This document shows, piece after piece, positions 8,494 through 16,975 of a stretch of DNA of 64,000 nt. The translations under genes were made by a program, and so were the position numbers. The notes beneath the pieces were generated by a model. It had not been told where the DNA came from. It ran no database searches and worked only from the letters and a program-made list of their open reading frames with translations. Positions within the stretch are counted from its first letter, which is position 1, and every line of letters starts with the position of its first letter. Source of the DNA: Chryseobacterium oncorhynchi (GTDB lineage Bacteria > Bacteroidota > Bacteroidia > Flavobacteriales > Weeksellaceae); assembly GCF_002899895.1 (NCBI RefSeq), contig NZ_PPEI02000002.1, positions 919,150 to 983,149 of the forward strand, written 5' to 3'.

Positions 8494-9543
8494 ATGTTAT
8501 ACATCATTATGGTAGTTGTACTACAGGCACTCATCACCCTCTCTTTATTATTATCTCTCATCAAAAACAGAGAATCTGTCCTGAATATGCTGTTATTGTA
8601 TATCGGAGTGGTTGCACTGGACATGGGATATGAATATTTCATTATTCAAAGATTCGGCTATGAGTCTGTTTTATATGAAATTCCGGGAAGTCTGCGTGTT
8701 TTTAAAGGTCTCATTTTCCTGTATATTACCACTTATTTAATTCAGGCAAAATGGAGAGATAAGCTTAAGTATTTGATTTTCCCACTCACGTTAGTAGTTT
8801 TTCATCACGCAATTGCTCTGACTGCAAAAATCTTTGATCTGTCTTGGGCAAATATGATCATAAAATCTTACCAGGTTTATTTTATTTACTATAGCTATTA
8901 TTGGATTGCTTGTCTTGTTATCTGTATTTATTTTCTAACAAAATACCGTAAAAATATCATCCATCCCATGTCCCGTAATTTCCGTTATCTGGTTTGCTAT
9001 GTATTATTGGGAGTATTGGTTTTTTGGGCTGTTTATCAATTGGGCTGGAATACACTGATTTATCAGAAAATCTATAGCCTGCTATTCCTTTTCCAGTTTG
9101 GATGGATTTTGTACGTTTATATTTTAACGCACCAGTACAAGCTGCTGGGACAGCAGAATACTCTTCACCTTTCTGCCCCTAAAGAAACCTATCAGTATAA
9201 AGATCTTTCAAAAATAGATTTTGATACTGTACAAAATGCCATTGTCTCTTTTTATCAGGAAAGTCATATTTATCTGGATGAAGAATTTACATTGGATCTG
9301 CTTTCCAGCCATTTAAAAATAAGTAAGGCCAATTTAAGCATTACCTTTAATAAACACCTCAATACCAATTTCCACGAATATACCAACAGAAACCGTATTC
9401 AGCATTTTAAACAGATATTATCGGAGGATCCATCTGCCAGTGTCATTGATCTTGCTTTTCAATGTGGATTTAAATCCAAATCTACTTTTTATAAATATTT
9501 TAAAAAGGAATTTGACTGTCTTCCTTCTCAACTTATTCACTAA
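8494..9543 (+). CDS. AraC-family regulator with membrane-spanning sensor half
   Basis: 349-aa regulator. The first 215 residues hold about six to seven hydrophobic helices (for example 3-22, 70-92, 165-185, 190-210), so the sensor is in the inner membrane. Residues 250-349 form the AraC/HTH_18 DNA-binding domain (LDLLSSHLKISKANLSITF, then VIDLAFQCGFKSKSTFYKYF). It lies immediately upstream of and in the same direction as a TonB receptor and a phospholipase C gene, with repeat elements in the 136-bp gap. It is therefore the likely regulator of that pair. Confidence 0.88.
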   Translation: MLYIIMVVVLQALITLSLLLSLIKNRESVLNMLLLYIGVVALDMGYEYFIIQRFGYESVLYEIPGSLRVFKGLIFLYITTYLIQAKWRDKLKYLIFPLTLVVFHHAIALTAKIFDLSWANMIIKSYQVYFIYYSYYWIACLVICIYFLTKYRKNIIHPMSRNFRYLVCYVLLGVLVFWAVYQLGWNTLIYQKIYSLLFLFQFGWILYVYILTHQYKLLGQQNTLHLSAPKETYQYKDLSKIDFDTVQNAIVSFYQESHIYLDEEFTLDLLSSHLKISKANLSITFNKHLNTNFHEYTNRNRIQHFKQILSEDPSASVIDLAFQCGFKSKSTFYKYFKKEFDCLPSQLIH

Positions 9544-9592
9544 GTTACAATTATTTAATATTAGTAATTGTCTGATTTACAACACAGTTCAC

Positions 9593-9621
9593 TTCAGACT
9601 CTAAAGAAATGGTAGTCTGAA
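9593..9621. promoter_or_regulatory. Candidate operator before the TonB receptor gene
   Basis: Perfect 8-bp inverted repeat TTCAGACT / AGTCTGAA with a 13-bp spacer, so the half-site centres are 21 bp (two helical turns) apart. A further GTCTGATTT at 9570-9578 repeats the second half-site (GTCTGAAATTT, 9615) directly. It lies between the AraC-type gene and the receptor gene it may control. No T-run follows, so it is not an ordinary terminator. Confidence 0.45.
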
Positions 9622-9679
9622 ATTTAAATGAACTAAAACTTTTTGGTGACCTGACATCTTTGCAAAAAATTTCACTAAG

Positions 9680-12526
9680 ATGTCACGAGAAAGTCTTTTT
9701 CTAACAAAAGCAGCATTTTTTCTTTTGGGTCCTTTGGCCTTTGCACAGAGCTCAGTTCACGGAACTGTAGTAGACAATCAGGGAAACCTTCCTAATGCTT
9801 TGGTTTATATCGAAAACAGTGGGCAAAAGGTTACTTCCGACACTGATGGATCTTTTGTTCTGAATAATGTTCATGATGGAAGTTACCAACTTGTTGTAGA
9901 ATACAAAGGGTATGACACGGTTTATATTCCTTTCAATGTTACAGACAAAAAGGAAGTAGACCTTGGATTGGTTAAGTTCGGAACTAAACTTAAAGAAAAC
10001 AACATTCAGGAAGTAGTTGTTACCAGTGTCTACAAAGCTTCGCAGGCCAGAGCGATTACCATGAAGAAAAATTCCAATACCATCACAGAAGTGCTCTCTG
10101 CGGATGCCATTGGAAAGCTTCCGGATCGTAATGCTGCTGATGCAGTACAACGGATGCAGGGAGTATCTATTGAGCGTGATATGGGAGAAGGACGCTTTGT
10201 AGCAGTAAGAGGTACTCCTATACAATGGACCGCTTCTACTCTAAATGGCAACAGAATGCCAAGTGCAAGTGGCGATAATGCCAACCGTGGTGTACAAATG
10301 GATATCTTCCCCTCAGAACTCATTCAGAATGTTCGTTTATCTAAAGCCTTAACTCCTGATCTGGATGGAGATGCTATTGGTGGCAATGTAGATTTCATTA
10401 CCAAAACTTCTCCCAATAAAGAAACCTTGGCAATCAGTATGTCTTCCGGATACGTTAATATGTCGAAAGCCCCAACATATAACTCTTCAATTGTCTACGG
10501 AAACAAGATTACCAATAAACTAAAATTTATTAGTTCTGCAGTTATCTGGGAGCGTTCTACTGCCCTAGATCAGATGAGAAATATTTTCAACTACGGATTG
10601 AAAGACAAAACAGCCTCCTACTCTATCAATCAACTGCAGCTTCGTGATTATCTTGCCAACCGAAGAACACTTGGACTTAATTTAGGCTTTGATTATGAGA
10701 TAAACAGCAGAAATAAACTCTATTTTAAAGGTTTATACAGCCAATACAAAGATGGGCAATCGGTAAGGGAAACCTATTTTAATTTTGATAATAAAAATGT
10801 AACCCTTCAGGCTCGTCATGCGGATTATCTTACAGACCTCTATTCTATGCAGGTAGGTGGAAATCATCAGGTGGGGCAACGTCTTGAAGTAAACTGGTCG
10901 TTATCCAAAGCCCGTTCAGAGTTCAGATTCAATTCCCCGGAGAACCTTGATAAAAATGAAAGAGGCTATCCTATGGTGAATTTTGTACAACCTATGACCT
11001 ATGGGGGACTTTCCACTGATGGAAGAAAATATATGGCTATGGATGCTCCTGATGGCATTGGAGATACCGGAAGCTATACTTTACCTTATAACCAGCAAAT
11101 GATAGCAGCGGATAAATTAAGATTAAATCAAATTATCCTAAGCCAAAATCATAACAGTGAAACAGACCTTAGAGGGCAAATGGATTTAAAATATAAAGTA
11201 TCTGATAACTTTGAACTTAAATTCGGAACAAAATATAACAATAAAAATAAAATTGTCGACAGCTCTTTACTGGTATGGATGCCTAAATCGTCTCTTGGAG
11301 TCCCCGGAGCTCCTATAACCTATATGAACCAGCTTGAACGTGAAGCATTCCCTTACAGAGGTGGTTTTATGAACCCTCTTGGAAATCCTTATAATTCGGC
11401 TATCATTGATCAGATTACCAATGGACAGATCGATCAAATGTACCATCCAACAACACAGAATAACTTAGGTTTGATGCAGGTAAGTAGTAAAGACAGCAGT
11501 TCCAATATCACAAGTTCTTATCGAGGTACCGAAAATGTATGGGCTGCTTACATGATGGGAACCTGGAGAGTAAATGATCAGCTTCAGGTATTGGGAGGTT
11601 TCAGAAATGAATACAATGACATTACATTCTGGGGTAAAAAAGTAGTTTCAGACAAGAATAGTAAAACAGAAGAGATCAAGGATAGTAAAACCTACAATGT
11701 CCTGCTTCCTATGGTCAATATGAAATGGAATATCAGCAATGACCGTATTCTAAGACTGGCTTACACCCGCTCTTTTGCAAGACCAGATTTCAACGATCTG
11801 AATCCAGGGACTATCGTAAACGATATTACCAACACCATCACCCAGGGAAATACTAAACTAGATCCTACATTTTCCAACAACTTTGACCTTATGTTTGAGA
11901 ACTACTTTGGAAAGTTGGATCTGATTACAGCAGGAGTATTCTACAAAGACATCACCAATCTCATTTATAAAGATCAGTCCGTAATAGATACTGGAGGCAG
12001 AACCTATACTTTCACCTCTCCTAAAAATCTGGAAGCAGCAAAATTGTTTGGTTTTGAGTTTGGAATCTCCAAGCGCTTTGAAAATCTGCCAGGATTTTTG
12101 AAAAATATAGGCTTTGAAGGGAATTACACCTATATCTCTTCCAAAATGAATATGCCAATCTATGAAAACGGTCAGCAGATCGGAACCATGTCCACTACAA
12201 TTCCTAATCAGGCTAAACATATCTTTAACACCATATTATTTTATGAGACCAGTAAATTTATGCTTCGTGCTGCCGGGAATTATAAAGGGAACTATGTAAG
12301 TGAGATCAGGGCTGCTGCCGGTGCAGATCATTATCAATATTTCGATAAAAACTTTACCGTGGATCTTTCTACCTCATACAGCATTTCAAAGAAAGTTCGA
12401 CTGTTTTTAGAGCTTAATAATATTTTCAATGAACCCAACCGCTACTATATGGGAGTAAAAGACCGTGTAGAAAATATTTCCTACTCAGGAATGCGAGGGC
12501 AAATGGGATTCACCTACAACTTTTAA
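9680..12526 (+). CDS. TonB-dependent outer-membrane receptor
   Basis: 948-aa outer-membrane transporter that takes up a ligand using TonB/ExbBD energy. Order: signal peptide (1-22, ending AFA-QS), carboxypeptidase-regulatory-like beta domain (about 25-105), plug (about 125-235) and 22-strand barrel ending in F. Plug motifs DAVQRMQGVSIERD, GEGRFVAVRG and DGDAIGGNVDF match the TonB-Xanth-Caul type of receptor, which often imports carbohydrates or phosphorylated polyols. The next gene, 19 bp downstream, is a secreted PI-PLC, so the ligand may be a phospholipase product such as inositol phosphate. That assignment is inference. Confidence 0.93.
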   Translation: MSRESLFLTKAAFFLLGPLAFAQSSVHGTVVDNQGNLPNALVYIENSGQKVTSDTDGSFVLNNVHDGSYQLVVEYKGYDTVYIPFNVTDKKEVDLGLVKFGTKLKENNIQEVVVTSVYKASQARAITMKKNSNTITEVLSADAIGKLPDRNAADAVQRMQGVSIERDMGEGRFVAVRGTPIQWTASTLNGNRMPSASGDNANRGVQMDIFPSELIQNVRLSKALTPDLDGDAIGGNVDFITKTSPNKETLAISMSSGYVNMSKAPTYNSSIVYGNKITNKLKFISSAVIWERSTALDQMRNIFNYGLKDKTASYSINQLQLRDYLANRRTLGLNLGFDYEINSRNKLYFKGLYSQYKDGQSVRETYFNFDNKNVTLQARHADYLTDLYSMQVGGNHQVGQRLEVNWSLSKARSEFRFNSPENLDKNERGYPMVNFVQPMTYGGLSTDGRKYMAMDAPDGIGDTGSYTLPYNQQMIAADKLRLNQIILSQNHNSETDLRGQMDLKYKVSDNFELKFGTKYNNKNKIVDSSLLVWMPKSSLGVPGAPITYMNQLEREAFPYRGGFMNPLGNPYNSAIIDQITNGQIDQMYHPTTQNNLGLMQVSSKDSSSNITSSYRGTENVWAAYMMGTWRVNDQLQVLGGFRNEYNDITFWGKKVVSDKNSKTEEIKDSKTYNVLLPMVNMKWNISNDRILRLAYTRSFARPDFNDLNPGTIVNDITNTITQGNTKLDPTFSNNFDLMFENYFGKLDLITAGVFYKDITNLIYKDQSVIDTGGRTYTFTSPKNLEAAKLFGFEFGISKRFENLPGFLKNIGFEGNYTYISSKMNMPIYENGQQIGTMSTTIPNQAKHIFNTILFYETSKFMLRAAGNYKGNYVSEIRAAAGADHYQYFDKNFTVDLSTSYSISKKVRLFLELNNIFNEPNRYYMGVKDRVENISYSGMRGQMGFTYNF

Positions 12527-12545
12527 TCAAAAATTTTATTCATCA

Positions 12546-13727
12546 ATGAAAAAGTATATATACGGAGCTGCATTTTGTATGACAGCATTAGTACAGGCCC
12601 AAAACCAATGTCAGAATCCAAAGATCAATCAATTGCAGATTGTGGGAACGCATAATTCATATGCTCAACCGGTAGATCCCAAAGTTTTGGATATGGTGAA
12701 CCCAATCATTAGCGGAATGATGCAAAAATATGACAGCATGATGTCCGAAGAACAAAAAGCTAAATTCAAAGAGTATCACCCCAACGGGATGGATCTAAAA
12801 GAAGGGTTAAATTATAACCATCCTGATTTTATAGAACAGCTGAATGCCAATCTCCGTGGTCTGGAAATAGACGTTTATTATGATCCGGAAGGCAACAGGT
12901 TCAGCCACCCTGCCTCCTATGAAGTTTTAAAAGCAAAAAAAGTAACGGATTTAGCTCCTTTTAATACTAAAGGATTGGACCAGCCAGGATTTAAAGTATT
13001 GCATATGGCTGATATTGATTTCAGAACCCATTACCCTACTTTAAAAGATGCGCTTACTACCCTTCGTACATGGTCAGATCAACATCCTGGACACACTCCT
13101 ATCTTTATGATGATTGAAGCAAAAGATTCAGGATTTCCTATTCTTGAAAACAGTACAAAGGTTTTACCATTCGACAAAAAGGCTTATGATGACTTGGATG
13201 CAGAAATTATAAAGTATCTCGGAAAAGATAAGATCATCACTCCAAAAGAAGTCCAAGGAAAATACAGCACATTAAAAGAAGCCGTTATCCATAACAATTG
13301 GCCAACATTGAATGAGAGCAAGGGGAAATTCATTTTTATGTTGTTACCTGGAAGTGCAGGTACCTTATCTTCTAAAAACAATCCTTACCTTATAGATGGT
13401 TCTCTAAAAGAAAGAATAATGTTTTTGAACAGTGAACCAGAGGACTCCTTTGCCGGATTCATATTGCGGGATAATGCCATTGTAAGACAAAAAGAGATTC
13501 AGGATCTGGTAAAGCAGGGTTATATGGTGAGAACAAGGTCAGACATTGAGACCTATGAAGCCAAGAAAAATGATTTCACCCGCGCTAAAGCAGCTTTCAG
13601 CAGTGGTGCCCAGGTTATTTCCACAGATTTTTTCCGGACAGGAAATACCTATGGTACTCCTTACTTCGTGCAACCACCTCAGGGGGAAAGTTATCTTAAC
13701 AATCCGATCAATACTTCATGTAAATAA
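12546..13727 (+). CDS. Secreted Ca2+-dependent PI-specific phospholipase C (PI-PLC-C1-like)
   Basis: 393-aa exported enzyme of the PI-PLC-C1 family (TIM barrel), expected to cleave phosphatidylinositol into diacylglycerol and inositol phosphate. A signal peptide covers about 1-18. The N-terminal active-site strand QIVGTHNSYAQP supplies catalytic His36, LEIDVYYDP supplies acidic metal-binding residues, and KVLHMADIDFRTHYPTL supplies the second His region. The family is known from Streptomyces and occurs widely in Bacteroidota. The gene lies 19 bp after the TonB receptor gene and is very likely co-transcribed with it. A GC-rich hairpin follows. Confidence 0.88.
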   Translation: MKKYIYGAAFCMTALVQAQNQCQNPKINQLQIVGTHNSYAQPVDPKVLDMVNPIISGMMQKYDSMMSEEQKAKFKEYHPNGMDLKEGLNYNHPDFIEQLNANLRGLEIDVYYDPEGNRFSHPASYEVLKAKKVTDLAPFNTKGLDQPGFKVLHMADIDFRTHYPTLKDALTTLRTWSDQHPGHTPIFMMIEAKDSGFPILENSTKVLPFDKKAYDDLDAEIIKYLGKDKIITPKEVQGKYSTLKEAVIHNNWPTLNESKGKFIFMLLPGSAGTLSSKNNPYLIDGSLKERIMFLNSEPEDSFAGFILRDNAIVRQKEIQDLVKQGYMVRTRSDIETYEAKKNDFTRAKAAFSSGAQVISTDFFRTGNTYGTPYFVQPPQGESYLNNPINTSCK

Positions 13728-13732
13728 TTTAC

Positions 13733-13759
13733 CACCCGGCTCTGTTTCAGAACCGGGTG
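13733..13759 (+). terminator. Hairpin after the phospholipase gene
   Basis: CACCCGG/CCGGGTG (7 bp), a C-A mismatch, then TCTG/CAGA around a TTT loop. The stem is strong but no T-run follows, so it may be a weak terminator or a 3'-end stabiliser. Confidence 0.55.
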
Positions 13760-13867
13760 TGTTATCATTAAGATTCCTTATATTCTTTACAGTAAATCAT
13801 CTTTCTTTTTTACAAGCTTATGATATACAAAAGCTATAGAAATAGAACGTATGATATAAACAAAAAA

Positions 13868-13891
13868 AAGTCTTCTATTTCTAGAAGACTT
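13868..13891 (-). terminator. Terminator of the tRNA-Asp operon
   Basis: 9-bp perfect stem AAGTCTTCT/AGAAGACTT with a 6-nt loop. On the minus strand it is followed by a T8 run. It begins 5 nt after the last tRNA-Asp. Confidence 0.9.
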
Positions 13892-13895
13892 CTTG

Positions 13896-13969
13896 CGATC
13901 CGGACGGGACTCGAACCCGCGACCTCCGCCGTGACAGGGCGGCATTCTAACCAGCTGAACTACCGGATC
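13896..13969 (-). tRNA. tRNA-Asp (GTC), third in the operon
   Basis: 74-nt cloverleaf: acceptor GATCCGG/CCGGATC, anticodon loop CTGTCAC on a 5-bp CCGCC/GGCGG stem, T-loop GGTTCGAGTCC, discriminator G. CCA is not encoded. Last of three copies in transcription order and identical to the middle copy. Confidence 0.97.
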
Positions 13970-14001
13970 AATTTTTTTAAAGTAAATTGACAAAACTTAT
14001 G

Positions 14002-14075
14002 CGATCCGGACGGGACTCGAACCCGCGACCTCCGCCGTGACAGGGCGGCATTCTAACCAGCTGAACTACCGGATC
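14002..14075 (-). tRNA. tRNA-Asp (GTC), second in the operon
   Basis: Same 74-nt sequence as the copy at 13896. The spacer on either side (about 30 bp) is also similar (ATTTTTTAAAG, then AATTGA), showing that each repeat unit of 104-106 bp arose by tandem duplication. Confidence 0.97.
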
Positions 14076-14105
14076 AATTTTTTAAAGAAATTGATAAAAC
14101 TTCTG

Positions 14106-14179
14106 CGATCCGGACGGGACTCGAACCCGCGACCTCCGCCGTGACAGGGCGGCATTCTAACCAACTGAACTACCGGATC
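14106..14179 (-). tRNA. tRNA-Asp (GTC), first in the operon
   Basis: 74 nt, differing from the other two copies by one D-arm base (plus-strand CCAACTG instead of CCAGCTG). It is nearest the promoter. Its upstream flank differs from the shared spacer, marking the edge of the duplicated unit. Confidence 0.97.
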
Positions 14180-14216
14180 TGATTTGTTAAAGAACTTCGT
14201 TTCTTTTTCGTGGTTG

Positions 14217-14247
14217 CAAAATTACACCTTTTTTTATTACCCGCAAA
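14217..14247 (-). promoter_or_regulatory. Promoter of the tRNA-Asp operon
   Basis: Minus strand: -33 TTTG (plus 14244-14247), 19-bp gap, -7 TAATTTTG (plus 14217-14224), matching the Bacteroidota consensus. It lies 38 bp upstream of the first tRNA. Confidence 0.8.
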
Positions 14248-14255
14248 TTATTTTC

Positions 14256-14284
14256 AAAAAAAAAGCCTCCCAATAACGGAAGGC
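14256..14284 (-). terminator. Terminator of the thioredoxin gene
   Basis: GCCTCC/GGAAGGC stem with one bulged base. The minus strand reads into a T9 run. It lies 24 bp after the trxA stop. Confidence 0.75.
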
Positions 14285-14307
14285 GTTCATTATCACAATA
14301 GTTTTTT

Positions 14308-14625
14308 TTATAAGTGAGCGCTTAATTTCTCAGCGATTACCTCTTTTGGAGCTACACCTACTAACTTATCTACTACCTCTCCGTTCTTAAAAATAAGAAC
14401 AGTAGGAATATTTCTGATACCATACTGCATTGAAATTTCCTGGTTGTTGTCTACATCCACTTTTCCTACTACTGCTTTTCCTTCAAAATCTGAAGCAACT
14501 TCTTCGATGATTGGTCCCAAAGTTCTACAAGGTCCGCACCACACTGCCCAGAAGTCAACTAATACTGGTTTGTCTGATTTTAAAACTGTATCCTGGAATG
14601 AGCTGTCTGTAATTTCTAAAGCCAT
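14308..14625 (-). CDS. trxA: Thioredoxin
   Basis: 105-aa cytosolic disulfide reductant. The redox motif W-C30-G-P-C33 lies in VDFWAVWCGPCRTLGP, and the cis-Pro loop is GIRNIPTVLIF. Length and motif order are those of classical bacterial thioredoxin. It is transcribed alone, with its own terminator and about 80 bp before the next gene. Confidence 0.97.
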   Translation of the reverse strand: MALEITDSSFQDTVLKSDKPVLVDFWAVWCGPCRTLGPIIEEVASDFEGKAVVGKVDVDNNQEISMQYGIRNIPTVLIFKNGEVVDKLVGVAPKEVIAEKLSAHL

Positions 14626-14709
14626 TTTGTTTCTTTTATTTTAATTAATATTATTTTCTTGTTTTTCCCTTTGTTGAGTCTTCAAAATTACAATTTTTAC
14701 ATCATAAGA

Positions 14710-15885
14710 CTATCTATGCTCAACATTAGTTTTTTCTATAGTGTAATCACTTGAAATTTCCTTTAGAGCATTCGCCAATGCGTCAATTTCTGCCTTTGTA
14801 GTCATATGGCTAAAAGAAATACGTAATGGAGTACAATGATCCATTTCATCTTCAGAAAGCACCATCATCATAACCATTGACGGTTTAGATGCGCCAGAAG
14901 AGCATGCACTTCCCTGAGAAATTGCAATCCCTTTCATATCCAACTGAAGGCCGATCAAAGGATTTTTGTATGGAAGCAATGCGCTTAAAACACTGTCAAC
15001 ACTATGATCCATTTCTCCACTTCTTCCATTGAATTTAATATGAGGAACCTCTGCAGATAATTTTTCGATAGCGTATTCTTTAATTTCTCTGATATGGGCA
15101 GCATAAGCCTCCATATTGTTGATGCAAAGCTCTAAAGCCTTACCTAAACCTACGATACCGGCAACATTTTCAGTTCCAGCTCTCAAGCTTCTTTCCTGAG
15201 GTCCACCAGTAATAATTCCTTTCAAACCGGTAGCTTTTCTAATAAAAGCAAAACCTACTCCTTTTGGACCATGAAACTTATGAGCACTGCAAGAAGCAAA
15301 ATCTACAAGGATATCTGAAAAATCAAATTCCATGTGAGCCATAGTCTTTACAGTATCGGAATGATAAAGAGCATTATTCGCTTTGCATAATGCAGCAATT
15401 TTTTTAATATCAACGATATTTCCAATCTCATTATTGGCATGCATTAAGCTTACCAACGTCTTTTTATCTGAAGCTTTTAAGAGTTCTTCTAATTTATTCA
15501 GGTCAATATCTCCTTTCTCATTAGGACGGATGTAGTTTACTTCTACCCCTTTTCTGCTTTTCATGTCCAAAATACTTTCAGAAACACATTTGTGTTCTAA
15601 AGGAGAGCTTATGATCCTTTCTACCCCTAGATGTTCTACTGAGGATTTGATGATCATATTATTGGATTCTGTTCCGCAAGATGTGAAAATGATCTCAGCA
15701 GGAGTTACATGAAGATAGTCTGCAACCTGTCTTCTTACATTTTCAATAAGGATTTTTGCTTCCTGGCCAAAACTGTGGGTTGAAGACGGATTTCCGAAGT
15801 TCATCTTCATTGTACCAATCATTGCATCTATAACTTCATCTGCAAGCGGAGTGGTTGCGGCATTATCTAAATATATTTTATCCAT
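14710..15885 (-). CDS. Cysteine desulfurase (NifS/IscS family)
   Basis: 391-aa PLP enzyme that removes sulfur from cysteine for Fe-S or thio-modification pathways. The start MDKIYLDNAATTP at 15885 is the conserved family N terminus; the longer frame back to 15954 would run into the upstream gene. PLP lysine K203 is in SAHKFHGPKG, and catalytic C328 is in SQGSACSSGASKPS (long-loop, IscS-like context). ERSLRAGTEN is also conserved. It starts 2 bp after the PrcB-like gene, so the two are co-transcribed. No scaffold or transfer partner is adjacent. Confidence 0.93.
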   Translation of the reverse strand: MDKIYLDNAATTPLADEVIDAMIGTMKMNFGNPSSTHSFGQEAKILIENVRRQVADYLHVTPAEIIFTSCGTESNNMIIKSSVEHLGVERIISSPLEHKCVSESILDMKSRKGVEVNYIRPNEKGDIDLNKLEELLKASDKKTLVSLMHANNEIGNIVDIKKIAALCKANNALYHSDTVKTMAHMEFDFSDILVDFASCSAHKFHGPKGVGFAFIRKATGLKGIITGGPQERSLRAGTENVAGIVGLGKALELCINNMEAYAAHIREIKEYAIEKLSAEVPHIKFNGRSGEMDHSVDSVLSALLPYKNPLIGLQLDMKGIAISQGSACSSGASKPSMVMMMVLSEDEMDHCTPLRISFSHMTTKAEIDALANALKEISSDYTIEKTNVEHR

Positions 15886-15887
15886 TA

Positions 15888-16361
15888 TTATTTTGAATAT
15901 TTTAATTCTACGGAGGTAAACTGGTAATCTGCAGGAACAGCAAAAAGAAACCAAGGATTAGAAAGCACCTGAATTTCCATTCCACCGGATGGTTCTCCTG
16001 CCGGAACTTCTACATATAGGACATTATCCTTTACAGAAATGCTTTTAATTTCACTAATGGTATGGCTTCCTGATCTGAAACTTCCCAAATTATATAAAAC
16101 AACTTTTTTATTTTTAGGGAATTTTGGATAGTTGATGGCAGATTCTTTTCCTTCTTCTACAAAGTTAAAGCCCCCCTTTACAACAGCAAGGAACTCTTTT
16201 TCATCCTTAATGATTCTAAAGCCACTTTCCTTTGCTCCGCCTTGAGATTCAGAGGCAATAAGTTCTGCGTTTTTCTGCATATCAGGCGATTTTTGTTGAG
16301 ATGATGTTGCACTGGTACAGCTCATAAGCAGGGCTGTCAATGCAATTAACAGGCTTTTCAT
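15888..16361 (-). CDS. Lipoprotein with PrcB C-terminal-like domain
   Basis: 157-aa predicted lipoprotein (lipobox ALLMSC, Cys15). After a short Gln/Lys-rich spacer, residues about 45-155 resemble the PrcB_C domain of protease-complex subunits: KKVVLYNLGSFRSGSHTISE, VPAGEPSGGM, and the ending QVLSNPWFLFAVP. The role is unknown in this setting. It is sandwiched between the HAD gene (24 bp upstream) and the cysteine desulfurase gene (2 bp downstream), so it is part of the long minus-strand unit. Confidence 0.72.
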   Translation of the reverse strand: MKSLLIALTALLMSCTSATSSQQKSPDMQKNAELIASESQGGAKESGFRIIKDEKEFLAVVKGGFNFVEEGKESAINYPKFPKNKKVVLYNLGSFRSGSHTISEIKSISVKDNVLYVEVPAGEPSGGMEIQVLSNPWFLFAVPADYQFTSVELKYSK

Positions 16362-16385
16362 TTTTTACACTTTTATCACCCAAAA

Positions 16386-16973
16386 TTAGTGAAAAAATTG
16401 GTAATGTCCCTCATTTGCCCATTTCAACATTGGCTTATCTCCGGAAGTATCACCAAATGCGATAATTTTATCATATCTAGAATCATTGATTTCTTCCTTT
16501 ATTCTGACTAGTTTTTCCTTTCCGTTACAATTTTTACCGATAAAATTTCCTGTGAAAACACCGTTTTTAAACTCTGCACGCGTAGAAACAAGCTGCATTT
16601 TCAGTTTCTCGGCAAAAGGTTTTACCCAGATATCTAATGAGGCTGTTACTAATAAACTCTGTGTATTATTCCTATCGATATTTTGTATAAAGTCTAAGGC
16701 ATTTTCTCTTACAATCTTAGGGTAGTGTTGCTCAAAAAATTGCTTAGACTTTAGCTCAATTTTTTCCTGGGTCTGTCCCTTTAGGATAGATCCGATAAAA
16801 CTTTTCTTTACTTTTTCTGTTTCTGCCAATTTAAGCTTTAACAGGATAAAGAGAGGAACGTGTCTTAAAAATTGTATTCTATATTTTGTAGAATCATAGA
16901 ATTTAAGATACATAAACATGGTATCCTTATACGTCAGGGTTCCGTCAAAATCAAAACAATACAATTTTTTCAT
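16386..16973 (-). CDS. HAD-superfamily phosphatase (HAD-IB), possibly the phospho-arabinose pathway phosphatase
   Basis: 195-aa hydrolase with motif I D8-F-D10-G-T, motif II LLVTASLDIW, and motif IV IIAFGDTSGDKPML. The subtype is that of SerB/PSP-like phosphomonoesterases. It follows the DprE2-like gene by 2 bp. In mycobacteria the 5-phosphoribosyl product of DPPR synthase must be dephosphorylated before DprE1 acts. A phosphatase in this position fits that step, though mycobacteria use an unrelated PAP2-type protein. That role is inference. Confidence 0.85.
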   Translation of the reverse strand: MKKLYCFDFDGTLTYKDTMFMYLKFYDSTKYRIQFLRHVPLFILLKLKLAETEKVKKSFIGSILKGQTQEKIELKSKQFFEQHYPKIVRENALDFIQNIDRNNTQSLLVTASLDIWVKPFAEKLKMQLVSTRAEFKNGVFTGNFIGKNCNGKEKLVRIKEEINDSRYDKIIAFGDTSGDKPMLKWANEGHYQFFH

Positions 16974-16975
16974 TT

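Noticed and set aside
9752-10323. Antisense frames opposite the TonB receptor
   Set aside because: The receptor is strongly supported on the plus strand; the antisense frames lack starts, domains or promoters.
13787-13993. Minus-strand frame over the first tRNA-Asp (VVQLVRMPPCHGGG...)
   Set aside because: It is a translation of a tRNA and its terminator.
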